Assembly (NCBI GenBank): GCA_945487985.1
Contig: CALYTX010000004.1
Location: forward strand, 1-21,311
Direction: 5' to 3'
Length of the DNA: 21,311 bases
Origin: an uncultured Verrucomicrobiota bacterium
GTDB lineage: Bacteria; Verrucomicrobiota; Kiritimatiellia; RFP12; UBA1067
The number at the start of each line of letters is the position of its first letter. The first letter of the stretch is position 1. Shown here in pieces: positions 1 through 5,968 of the stretch. Below the pieces are notes generated by a model. The model was not told the DNA's origin, did not search any database, and saw nothing but the letters and a program-made list of their open reading frames with translations. The translations under genes were made by a program, and so were the position numbers.

Positions 1-1
1 T

Positions 2-514
2 ACCTACAATTGGCCGACGGTGACGACGGTCGATCCCAATTCTTTCATCGGCAAGTTGCAAGCGAAGACGGGATTGAACTTCGACCTGCCCACCGAGGCG
101 CAGTGGGAATACGCTTGCCGGGCGGGGACGACTTCGAACTTTAACAACGGCGGCTCGAGCGATAACGATCTCAAGATGCTGGGGCGGTATTGGTGGGATA
201 ATCATGCGGACGGCAAGGGCGGCTATGGCGAGCACACAACGGTCGGCTCGTACTTCCCGAATGCGTGGGGGCTTTACGATATGCACGGCAATGTCTTCGA
301 ATGGTGCCTTGATTGGTATGGCGACATCAACAGCGACCCCGCGACTGATTGGCAAGGGGCGTCTTCGGGTTCGGACCGCGTGCAACGTGGCGGCGACAGG
401 TCCGTCGGCAGCTACTTCTGCAGGTCGTCCTACCGCGACTACGACAGCCCGTCGGGCAGCTGCTACGACGACGGCTACTGCGGCTTCCGCCTCTCTAGGA
501 CCCTGGCCGAATAA
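2..514 (+). CDS. FGE-sulfatase/C-type-lectin-fold protein, 3' part; probable DGR variable protein
   Basis: This is the 3' end of a gene that runs in from outside the window; the frame is already open at base 2 and ends at TAA 512-514. The translation has the formylglycine-generating-enzyme (SUMF1/FGE-sulfatase) signature: LPTEAQWEYACRAGT, then GLYDMHGNVFEWCLDWYG, then RGG...CRSSYRD...GFRL. Most bacterial proteins of this type are not true sulfatase activators but use the C-type-lectin-like fold for ligand binding. The C-terminal stretch between RGG and GFRL is Asp, Ser, Tyr, Gly and Cys rich, and all 29 codons end in C or G. That is what adenine-directed mutagenesis of an AAC-rich template would leave, so I infer a DGR target protein. 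The N-terminus, any signal peptide and the natural ligand cannot be seen. The family call is firm; the DGR role is an inference. Confidence 0.88.
   Translation, partial: TYNWPTVTTVDPNSFIGKLQAKTGLNFDLPTEAQWEYACRAGTTSNFNNGGSSDNDLKMLGRYWWDNHADGKGGYGEHTTVGSYFPNAWGLYDMHGNVFEWCLDWYGDINSDPATDWQGASSGSDRVQRGGDRSVGSYFCRSSYRDYDSPSGSCYDDGYCGFRLSRTLAE
395..481 (+). other. Candidate DGR variable region (VR)
   Basis: These 29 codons lie between the RGG and GFRL motifs of the FGE-fold gene. Twenty-four end in C (GAC, AGC, TAC, TGC, GGC, TCC, GTC, TTC, CGC) and five end in G; none ends in A or T. The pattern fits an ancestral run of AAC/AAG-type codons randomised at the A positions, the hallmark of DGR mutagenic retrohoming in FGE/C-type-lectin variable proteins. 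The following bases, GGCTTCCGCCTC, are in the position of the invariant GC-rich IMH element. No template repeat was found in the window, so this rests on composition and position only. Confidence 0.6.
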
Positions 515-520
515 CGCGCG

Positions 521-538
521 GGAGCGCGAGAGTGCTCC
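521..538 (+). promoter_or_regulatory. Stem-loop with GAGA tetraloop just downstream of the VR gene
   Basis: GGAGCGC (521-527) pairs with GTGCTCC (532-538) across the loop GAGA, giving a 7-bp stem with one G-T pair. It starts 6 nt after the stop codon of the FGE-fold gene. In studied DGRs a short hairpin or cruciform 3' of the variable region promotes retrohoming, and its size and loop are similar to this one. A second GC-rich dyad follows (GCCGC 539-543 with GCGGC 553-557), and the A-rich stretch after 570 would also allow weak terminator function. Terminator and retrohoming roles cannot be separated from sequence alone. Confidence 0.5.
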
Positions 539-600
539 GCCGCGGCCGGCGGGCGGCGCGGCAGCGACGTAATAAAAAAGGGTATTAAAGTGACTGGAGA

Positions 601-672
601 GACAAAAAAGACGAAAATGACAAAAGTGACGTGGTGTCGCTTTCGTCTCTTTGGTCGCTTGTGTCCCTTGAA
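601..672. repeat. Left 9-nt repeat array with dyad symmetry
   Basis: Eight consecutive 9-nt units fit in register: GACAAAAAA, GACGAAAAT, GACAAAAGT, a central GACGTGGTG, then TCGCTTTCG, TCTCTTTGG, TCGCTTGTG and TCCCTTGAA. The first three are variants of GACAAAAGT and the last four are variants of its reverse complement, so the array is an inverted repeat built from a nonamer. It fills most of the 175-nt gap between the FGE-fold gene and the four-helix-bundle gene. A related array lies on the other side of that gene. Confidence 0.75.
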
Positions 673-689
673 GCTGTGGGGGGCTATCT

Positions 690-1379
690 ATGGCTGATGT
701 GCCGAAGATTGTGCTGCCACACGGAGGTTACAGGAATCTTGTGGCTTACAAGAAGAGCGATATCGTGTATCAGGGTACTGTTCTTTTTTGTCGTCGCTTT
801 CTGCCTGAGTTCGGCGATCGCACCGTCGATCAGATGACACAGGCCGCCCGCAGCTGCAAGCAGAATATCGCGGAAGGTTCTGCCGCAAGTGGCACATCGA
901 AGGAAACGGAGCTTAAACTTACCAATGTCGCTCGTGCGACGCTCGATGAACTTCTTGAAGATTATTTCGACTACCTTAAATCTCACGGCGAAAGCGAATG
1001 GACGGCAAGTGATGAACGCAAGAAAAAGGCGCGTGAACTCGGCAAGGCGCATGACGATTGGGAGTTCTGGCAGCCGATGATGGCGTCTCGTCCGGCGGAG
1101 ATTGTTGCCAATCTGATGATTGTCATAATCTATCAGACGCGCTATCTCCTTGACCGCATGATTGTTCATCTTGAAGAGGATTTTAAAAAGCATGGCGGCA
1201 TCCGTGAGCGAATGCATGCCGCACGGACCGCTGCTCGTAGTGAAGCGTGGGATAAAGCGATATATTCGCGGCTTGATGGGGCTTCGAGCGAATCTGAGCT
1301 GGCTGAGAGACTTGCCGAAATCAAGCGTGAGGCTGAACGCGCCGCCCGGAGCATAAGGCGCAGAAAGAGATGGCAATGA
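690..1379 (+). CDS. Four helix bundle protein with C-terminal 'suffix' domain
   Basis: The 229-aa product matches the bacterial four-helix-bundle/23S-rRNA-intervening-sequence family. Around residues 15-110 are an LVAYKKSDIVYQGTV-like start, DRTVDQMTQAARSCKQNIAEGS, and SKETELKLTNVARATLDELLEDYFDYL. The remainder (WQ...IVANLMIVIIYQTRYLLDRMI) resembles the 'suffix' extension found on some members, and the extreme C-terminus is strongly basic. The family is soluble and its biochemical role is mostly unknown. The DGR accessory protein Avd is a smaller relative that binds reverse transcriptase and RNA. The gene directly follows a candidate DGR variable protein and is bracketed by 9-nt repeat arrays. 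ATG 690 has only a G-rich stretch (about 678-684) upstream as a ribosome-binding candidate. The family assignment is firm; an Avd-like role is a guess. Confidence 0.85.
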   Translation: MADVPKIVLPHGGYRNLVAYKKSDIVYQGTVLFCRRFLPEFGDRTVDQMTQAARSCKQNIAEGSAASGTSKETELKLTNVARATLDELLEDYFDYLKSHGESEWTASDERKKKARELGKAHDDWEFWQPMMASRPAEIVANLMIVIIYQTRYLLDRMIVHLEEDFKKHGGIRERMHAARTAARSEAWDKAIYSRLDGASSESELAERLAEIKREAERAARSIRRRKRWQ

Positions 1380-2281
1380 GAATGGCGAAAGAAAAAGGGA
1401 ATAACGGGACAAAAGTGACGAAAGTGATGGGGTGTCTCTTAAGTCTCTTGTGTCCCTTGTGTCTCTTTGCCGATGTCGTGCATGTATTTGAGCGCACATC
1501 CACCGGTGAGCTGATAGCCGACCGTACGCTCGATACGGGCCGCAGCTACACGACCACTCCTGCGCCGAAGAAAAACAGCTATATCTTCACGCATTGGGCG
1601 ATTTCGACGACGCAGGAATTCGATTCGCGCGATTCCTGGAATCGCACCTATGACAGCGCACCATTCGCGCTTTATGAGGAAATGACGCTGACCGCTCACT
1701 ATCTCCCATCTTCGCAAGACAACGATAGTGATAGCATTGCCGACGGTCACGAACTTTACTGGTATGGCAATCTCGATTGCGACGGCGCGAGCAACACCGA
1801 TGGCGACGGAGCGACCTTCGCCGAGGAACTTGCCGCAGGGACGAATCCGCTCTTTCCCGAACGGCATGCGGAGGGGCCGATCGCCTTCGCCGATACTGAA
1901 CTTTGGCTCTACAATCCGAATGGCTACGCGCCCTATACGATTCGCAGCGAGCCGGAGGGCGCGCTTTTCACGACAGTAACCAGTTATGTAAGACCTGGAG
2001 AAAGCATTGTCACTTCTGTCGCTTTTGTCCCTTCGGTCACTTCTTCTTTTGCGTATTGGTCGATCAATGGCGCTCGCCAGGCCGATGCCTGGGGTCGGGC
2101 GCTCGATGGCATTTCGATCACCATGCCGAGCAACGCGCTGGAGATTGTCGCGCACTCCGAAAGTGACTACGAGACGCGCATGAAACTCTATTGGTACGGG
2201 GACGCCTCGATGGCGATGACAAGCGACACCGATGGCGATGGAAAGACCTTCGCGGACGAGCTCACCGCGGGCCCGACGTGA
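1370..2281 (+). CDS. Secreted repeat protein (InlB-like and Asp-rich repeats), apparently C-terminally truncated
   Basis: The longest reading starts at ATG 1370, overlapping the previous gene by 10 nt; ATG 1382 (MAKEKG) is equally plausible. The N-terminus has a basic segment (GTKVTKV) and the hydrophobic core MGCLLSLLCPLCLFA, which looks like a signal peptide. Next is an InlB B-repeat-like segment (residues ~30-110, KKNSYIFTHW ... MTLTAHYLP), then a thrombospondin-type-3/EF-hand-like acidic repeat (DNDSDSIADGHELYWYG ... NTDGDGATFAEELAAGTNPLFPE). A spacer is followed by a second copy (LYWYG ... DTDGDGKTFADEL) that stops at TAGPT, where the first copy reads AAGTNPLFPE. Relatives are commonly long surface proteins, so this copy looks cut short. 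Function is unknown; an extracellular structural or adhesive role is inferred. Confidence 0.65.
   Translation: MAMRMAKEKGNNGTKVTKVMGCLLSLLCPLCLFADVVHVFERTSTGELIADRTLDTGRSYTTTPAPKKNSYIFTHWAISTTQEFDSRDSWNRTYDSAPFALYEEMTLTAHYLPSSQDNDSDSIADGHELYWYGNLDCDGASNTDGDGATFAEELAAGTNPLFPERHAEGPIAFADTELWLYNPNGYAPYTIRSEPEGALFTTVTSYVRPGESIVTSVAFVPSVTSSFAYWSINGARQADAWGRALDGISITMPSNALEIVAHSESDYETRMKLYWYGDASMAMTSDTDGDGKTFADELTAGPT
1408..1468. repeat. Right 9-nt repeat array, within a signal-peptide coding region
   Basis: GACAAAAGT (1408-1416) and GACGAAAGT (1417-1425) are followed, after a short centre, by TGTCTCTTA, AGTCTCTTG, TGTCCCTTG and TGTCTCTTT (1433-1468). It is the same nonamer and the same dyad layout as the array at 601-672. 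It lies in frame inside the secreted protein gene and supplies both the basic n-region (TKVTKV) and the hydrophobic core (LLSLLCPLCLF) of the signal peptide. Confidence 0.75.
2007..2042. repeat. Internal 9-nt repeat, four units, pyrimidine arm only
   Basis: TTGTCACTT, CTGTCGCTT, TTGTCCCTT and CGGTCACTT follow one another in register and match the pyrimidine arm of the two dyad arrays nearby. They are translated as part of a Thr/Ser/Val-rich stretch (VTSVAFVPSVTS) in the secreted repeat protein. No clear purine arm accompanies them. Confidence 0.6.
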
Positions 2282-2485
2282 TTTTGGCCGCCACGGTAAA
2301 GGGCGCGCGTGAAGGCACGTGCGTCGGAATCGTGTCGGTGGGGTGCCCGCGAACTGCGGGTCGGGCGACCAAGTCGGGACAAGCCCCGAATCCCGTTGAT
2401 GTCAGTTAGTTGGTTCAACAATTTACAATCGCACCCGATTGTCCAACTTGTGGCTGAAATTTCATGAAGATTATGCGCGCTTTTT
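2282..2485. other. Intergenic segment with GC-rich, dyad-containing part
   Basis: No convincing gene lies between the truncated secreted protein and the thioredoxin-like gene. Bases 2282-2411 are GC-rich and unusually free of stops in several frames. They contain small dyads: CCCGC 2346-2350 with GCGGG 2356-2360, and CGGGA 2375-2379 with TCCCG 2391-2395. A 52-codon frame starting at GTG 2309 and ending at TGA 2465-2467 has no recognisable domain and no ribosome binding site. Composition becomes AT-rich after 2411, where promoter elements begin. The segment could be the remnant of the secreted gene, a structured RNA or a dispersed repeat; I cannot decide. Confidence 0.3.
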
Positions 2486-2496
2486 TATGATAAAAT
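2486..2496 (+). promoter_or_regulatory. Possible -10 region before the cysteine-less thioredoxin-like gene
   Basis: TATGATAAAAT contains two overlapping -10-like hexamers (TATGAT 2486-2491, TAAAAT 2491-2496) in an AT-rich stretch. The ATG at 2507 is only 10-15 nt further on and has no Shine-Dalgarno sequence, so the transcript would have almost no leader. No convincing -35 box is visible. Confidence 0.35.
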
Positions 2497-2506
2497 ATTT
2501 CCTATT

Positions 2507-3388
2507 ATGGTAGGGAAATGTTTTGTCGCCATAACGGCGATTGTTATTGCCGCTGCGTCGCCGGCGGCATACGAGTGGGAAAATATAGGTCCGTCATCGA
2601 AGATCGGCGGAAGGATGATTTCAGCCGGCTATTTGCGCGGCAAGGTGGTGTTGCTCGATCGGCGCGACTACGGCTTGCCGGAGAACGCCGCGGCGATTCG
2701 GCAGCTGCAATCGATCTGGGTGTCCTATAAGACCAAACCGTTTGTGGTGATTGGCAGCCATCACGGCGAGTCGTCGCGCGAAAAAGTCGAGGAGAATTTG
2801 AAGACGATCGGCGTGACCTATCCGGTCTATGACGATGTTCGCCTTTCCAAGCCTGATGCCACTGAACAGGAACTTGAAATTATGCAGGCGGCCTGGGATA
2901 AAACCGAGCCGTCGATAATTGTCGTCGATTCCACGCTGCGTCGCAAACTCTATTCGGGGCGCGACGAGCGCTCCGCGCAAGGCGTGATTGGCAGCGCGTT
3001 GATGGCGGTATCGACTCCGCCTGGGCCGAAGCAGTACCAGTTTCTTCTCGACTGGGAGATTCCTAATCTGCCCGGACGGGCTTTTATCCGGCTGAAGGAA
3101 TACCGTGAGCGCTTTCCAAAAGAGGCGGCAAAATTCGATGCTGAATTCGAGCGGATGCGCAGCGACAACGAAATCAAACGCCTCGCCAAACTTGTCGAAC
3201 TCTCGCGCTTAGTGAAGGACCGCGATCGTTCGAGCAAGAAGTCGGCGCGCATTACGCCGGAAATTCTGGAGAAGGCGATTGAGAAATATATCGATCTCAA
3301 ACAGAGCGACAATCCCAATATCGCGCAGGAGGCCAAGAACGCCATCGCCGACATAAAGTGGTCGGAGGCGACTTTGCCGAAGAAATGA
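2507..3388 (+). CDS. Secreted thioredoxin-fold protein lacking the CXXC cysteines
   Basis: The 293-aa product begins with a short signal peptide (residues ~1-21, VAITAIVIAAASPAA). A thioredoxin/TlpA-like fold follows at ~25-170: GKVVLLD strand, FVVIGSHHGESSREKV, GVTYPVYDD, and a PSIIVVDSTLRRKLYSGRDE strand near the end. At the redox motif this protein reads LPEN (residues 57-60), where the neighbouring paralog has CKPC, so it cannot do thiol-disulfide exchange. The C-terminal ~110 residues are charged and helical. The gene is followed at 44 nt by its cysteine-containing paralog, which suggests duplication and an operon. Substrate and partner are unknown; a non-catalytic binding or chaperone role is inferred. 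It starts at ATG 2507 without an SD sequence. Confidence 0.75.
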   Translation: MVGKCFVAITAIVIAAASPAAYEWENIGPSSKIGGRMISAGYLRGKVVLLDRRDYGLPENAAAIRQLQSIWVSYKTKPFVVIGSHHGESSREKVEENLKTIGVTYPVYDDVRLSKPDATEQELEIMQAAWDKTEPSIIVVDSTLRRKLYSGRDERSAQGVIGSALMAVSTPPGPKQYQFLLDWEIPNLPGRAFIRLKEYRERFPKEAAKFDAEFERMRSDNEIKRLAKLVELSRLVKDRDRSSKKSARITPEILEKAIEKYIDLKQSDNPNIAQEAKNAIADIKWSEATLPKK

Positions 3389-3432
3389 TCCGTAGTGGGA
3401 ACAAGAGGGCTTTTTTCGAGAGGATGAAAAAT

Positions 3433-4317
3433 ATGAATGTTAAAATGATGGTGTTGTTTGCAGCCGCTACTGCGGCGTTCACGCTTCAAGCTGGCCTTTG
3501 GCGCGGCTTGACCGACGAAAACCACTATTCCGGTCCGAAGCTTTCCGAGGCTGATCTCGACGGCAAGGTGGTGATGATCGACGAATGGGGGGTTATGTGT
3601 AAACCATGTAAGGCTCTGCTGCCACAGATGCAGAAATACTACTCAGCTTTCAAGACGAAGAATTTTGTGCTAATCGGTTCGCACCGCCAAGGCCGCCAGC
3701 CCGGGGCGGTGGCCGAACTCGTCAAGGCCTATTCGCTTACCTATCCGATTTACGACAATGTGGGCTTGGCTGTTGGAGAGCCAGACAATGGCGGTGCGAT
3801 TCCTTTCATCTATGTCGTCAACCACCGCGGCAGAATCGTCTATTCCGGGCGCAGTGATCGAGAGGCGATCGAAGCTGCGCAGAATGCGTTCATGGCAATC
3901 GGTCAGCCTCCATCGTTCACGGGAAGCATTATTTTTGGTAAAAAGCATCCTTACCGCTCGTTCGAAAAGCAGCTGGTGCTTGGCAAGAATATAGAGTCCG
4001 TTGAGAAAAAATTGAAGAATGAAATCAAGAAGGCTACATCCAAGACCGCCGGGGTCAAGGTGAAAGAAAACGCGCATCTGGCCGAAGAACTACTCGAGGC
4101 CATTTCCGAAGGCAAGCGGGAGATAGTCGAGGATATCGCCAGGATGAAGACATCGAATCCGTCCGAGGCGCTCAAGCTTATGGAAGGCTTCATCAAATCG
4201 TTTCCGGCTGAAGGCAAGCAATATAAGGATGAGCTTGCCAGTGTAAAAGCAGCCGCCAAGGATTATGTAGCCGAAAAGAAAGCACGTGAGTCCGCAGCGA
4301 AAAAAGCAGGGAAATAA
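3433..4317 (+). CDS. Secreted TlpA/thioredoxin-like protein with CKPC motif
   Basis: The 294-aa product has a signal peptide (MNVKMMVLFAAATAAFTLQA) followed by a thioredoxin fold. The segment GKVVMIDEWG precedes CKPC (residues 56-59); then come FVLIGSHRQG, LTYPIYDNV and the cis-Pro-type strand IPFIYVVNHRGRIVYSG. Family members reduce or isomerise disulfides outside the cytoplasm. A Lys/Glu-rich helical tail (~180-294) replaces any further domain. ATG 3433 is preferred because GAGAGG (3418-3423) sits 9 nt upstream; ATG 3424 is in frame but too close to that site. It follows a cysteine-less paralog and lies 4 nt before the acyl-CoA ligase start at 4322, so co-transcription is likely. Fold and redox motif are clear; the target proteins are not. 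Confidence 0.82.
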   Translation: MNVKMMVLFAAATAAFTLQAGLWRGLTDENHYSGPKLSEADLDGKVVMIDEWGVMCKPCKALLPQMQKYYSAFKTKNFVLIGSHRQGRQPGAVAELVKAYSLTYPIYDNVGLAVGEPDNGGAIPFIYVVNHRGRIVYSGRSDREAIEAAQNAFMAIGQPPSFTGSIIFGKKHPYRSFEKQLVLGKNIESVEKKLKNEIKKATSKTAGVKVKENAHLAEELLEAISEGKREIVEDIARMKTSNPSEALKLMEGFIKSFPAEGKQYKDELASVKAAAKDYVAEKKARESAAKKAGK

Positions 4318-4321
4318 AAAG

Positions 4322-5968
4322 ATGGATTTTGAGAATATAACCGAGATACTCGAACGCAACGCGCGCGAATGGCCGGATGCCACCGCGCTGGTAGAAATCA
4401 ACCCGCAGGAACTTGAGTCGTGCAACACAACCTGGCGGGAATATTCGCTCATCGAAAGTTCTCCAATCGAAAAATTCCGCTCGGAACTCACCTGGCGCGA
4501 TTTCGAAGAAAAAGCCAATCGGTTCGCAAATTTTCTGCTCTCCCGGGGGCTGACGAAGGGCGACAAGGTTGCGATTTTGCTGATGAATTCGCTCGAGTGG
4601 CTGCCGATCTATTTTGGTGCTCTGAAGGCGGGGTGTTTGGCTGTACCGCTTAACTTCCGCTATACGGCTGAAGAAATCAAGTATTGTCTTGAGTTGTCGG
4701 AGGCCGATGTGATTGTCTTTGGTCCGGAATTCACCGGTCGCGTGGAGCAGATTGCCGGTCGAATCCCCCGCGTCAAAACCCGGCTGTATGTCGGCGAGGA
4801 CTGTCCTACTTTCGCTCAGAGCTACTTTCGCCTCGTCAAATATGCTTCGTCGTCGTCGCCTGCCTTCCGCCATCGCGGCGAAGACGAAGCGGCCATTTAT
4901 TTCTCTTCGGGGACGACTGGCTTTCCCAAGGCGATAGTTCTGCAGCACAAGGCGCTTTTGCATAGTTGCCGGGTCGAGCAGAACCATCACTCGCAGACGA
5001 AAGACGATGTTTTCCTCTGCATTCCTCCGCTCTACCACACGGGGGCGAAAATGCACTGGTTTGGCAGTTTTCTCGTCGGGGGCAAGGCGGTTTTGCTCAA
5101 AGGGGTCAAGCCCGAGTGGATTATCCGCTGCGTCAGTGCCGAGCGCTGCACCATCGTCTGGCTGCTTGTGCCGTGGGCGCAGGATATTCTCGATGCCATC
5201 GACCGCGGCGAGATTCGGCTGGACGAATATCATCTGACGCAATGGCGGCTTATGCATATCGGCGCCCAGCCGGTTCCTCCGGCTTTGATTCGGCGCTGGA
5301 AAGAAGTTTTTCCGCATCACGAATACGACACGAACTACGGCCTTTCCGAATCAACCGGTCCGGGAGCGGTGCATCTCGGTGTCGAGAACATCGACCATGT
5401 CGGGGCTATCGGTGTTCCTGGTTTTGGCTGGGAGGCAAAAATCGTCGATTCGTCCTTCCAGGAAGTCAAGCCAGGTTGCGTAGGCGAGTTGGCGATTAGG
5501 GGCCCGGGAGTAATGAAGGAATACTACCACAACCGCGAAGCGACGGCGGAAATCCTTAAACCCGACGGGTGGCTGCTCACTGGCGATATGGCCGAATTGC
5601 GCGATGGTTTCATCTATCTTGTCGACCGCGCGAAAGATGTTATTATCAGCGGCGGTGAAAACATCTACCCCGTGCAGATCGAGGACTTCTTGCGTGGCCA
5701 CCCGGCGATCAGCGATGCGGCCGTTATCGGTCTGCCCGATTCGCGTTTGGGCGAAATAGCCGCGGCAATCGTGTCGGTCAAGCCTGGAATGAATCTCGAC
5801 GAAGAAGCGCTCAACGAGTTCTGTCTCGATCTGCCGCGCTACAAGCGCCCGCGGAAGATTATCTTTGCCGATGTTCCTCGCAACCCTACAGGGAAAATCG
5901 AAAAGCCTAAACTACGCAGGTTGTATGGTGCGGCCGATCTCGTGGCCGCCCAGAACGGTATTGCCTGA
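4322..5968 (+). CDS. AMP-forming acyl-CoA ligase (long-chain fatty-acid-CoA ligase-like)
   Basis: The 548-aa product has the complete set of ANL-superfamily motifs. The phosphate-binding loop is SSGTTGFPK (195-203), followed by YGLSESTGPG, DGWLLTGDMAEL, the hinge DRAKDVIISGGENIYPVQIE, and the catalytic lysine region NPTGKIEKPKLR near the C-terminus. Such enzymes adenylate a carboxylic acid with ATP and transfer it to CoA or a carrier thiol. Length and motif order are those of medium- or long-chain acyl-CoA synthetases, but the acid cannot be deduced. An insert at residues ~30-50 separates the first helix from the usual LTWRDFEEKANRFANFL segment. ATG 4322 was chosen because it begins the conserved N-terminus just after the upstream stop. 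Its stop overlaps the next start (TGATG). Confidence 0.9.
   Translation: MDFENITEILERNAREWPDATALVEINPQELESCNTTWREYSLIESSPIEKFRSELTWRDFEEKANRFANFLLSRGLTKGDKVAILLMNSLEWLPIYFGALKAGCLAVPLNFRYTAEEIKYCLELSEADVIVFGPEFTGRVEQIAGRIPRVKTRLYVGEDCPTFAQSYFRLVKYASSSSPAFRHRGEDEAAIYFSSGTTGFPKAIVLQHKALLHSCRVEQNHHSQTKDDVFLCIPPLYHTGAKMHWFGSFLVGGKAVLLKGVKPEWIIRCVSAERCTIVWLLVPWAQDILDAIDRGEIRLDEYHLTQWRLMHIGAQPVPPALIRRWKEVFPHHEYDTNYGLSESTGPGAVHLGVENIDHVGAIGVPGFGWEAKIVDSSFQEVKPGCVGELAIRGPGVMKEYYHNREATAEILKPDGWLLTGDMAELRDGFIYLVDRAKDVIISGGENIYPVQIEDFLRGHPAISDAAVIGLPDSRLGEIAAAIVSVKPGMNLDEEALNEFCLDLPRYKRPRKIIFADVPRNPTGKIEKPKLRRLYGAADLVAAQNGIA

Noticed and set aside
515..689. Search for a DGR template repeat or Avd-sized gene between the variable gene and the four-helix-bundle gene
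   Set aside because: No second copy of the RGG-to-GFRL coding stretch with AAC codons was found here or elsewhere in the window by eye.
601..1468. 9-nt arrays considered as a CRISPR array
   Set aside because: The units are contiguous, have no spacers, are far shorter than CRISPR repeats, and no cas gene is nearby.
684..1499. 271-codon minus-strand frame opposite the four-helix-bundle gene
   Set aside because: The plus strand encodes a recognised family; the RDTRDTRD-type repeats come from translating the 9-nt array.
2309..2467. 52-aa frame starting with GTG in the GC-rich segment
   Set aside because: Several frames are open at once in this GC-rich stretch, and there is no SD or known domain.
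4193..5320. 375-codon minus-strand open frame opposite the acyl-CoA ligase
   Set aside because: The plus-strand ligase has complete family motifs, and the antisense translation shows none.
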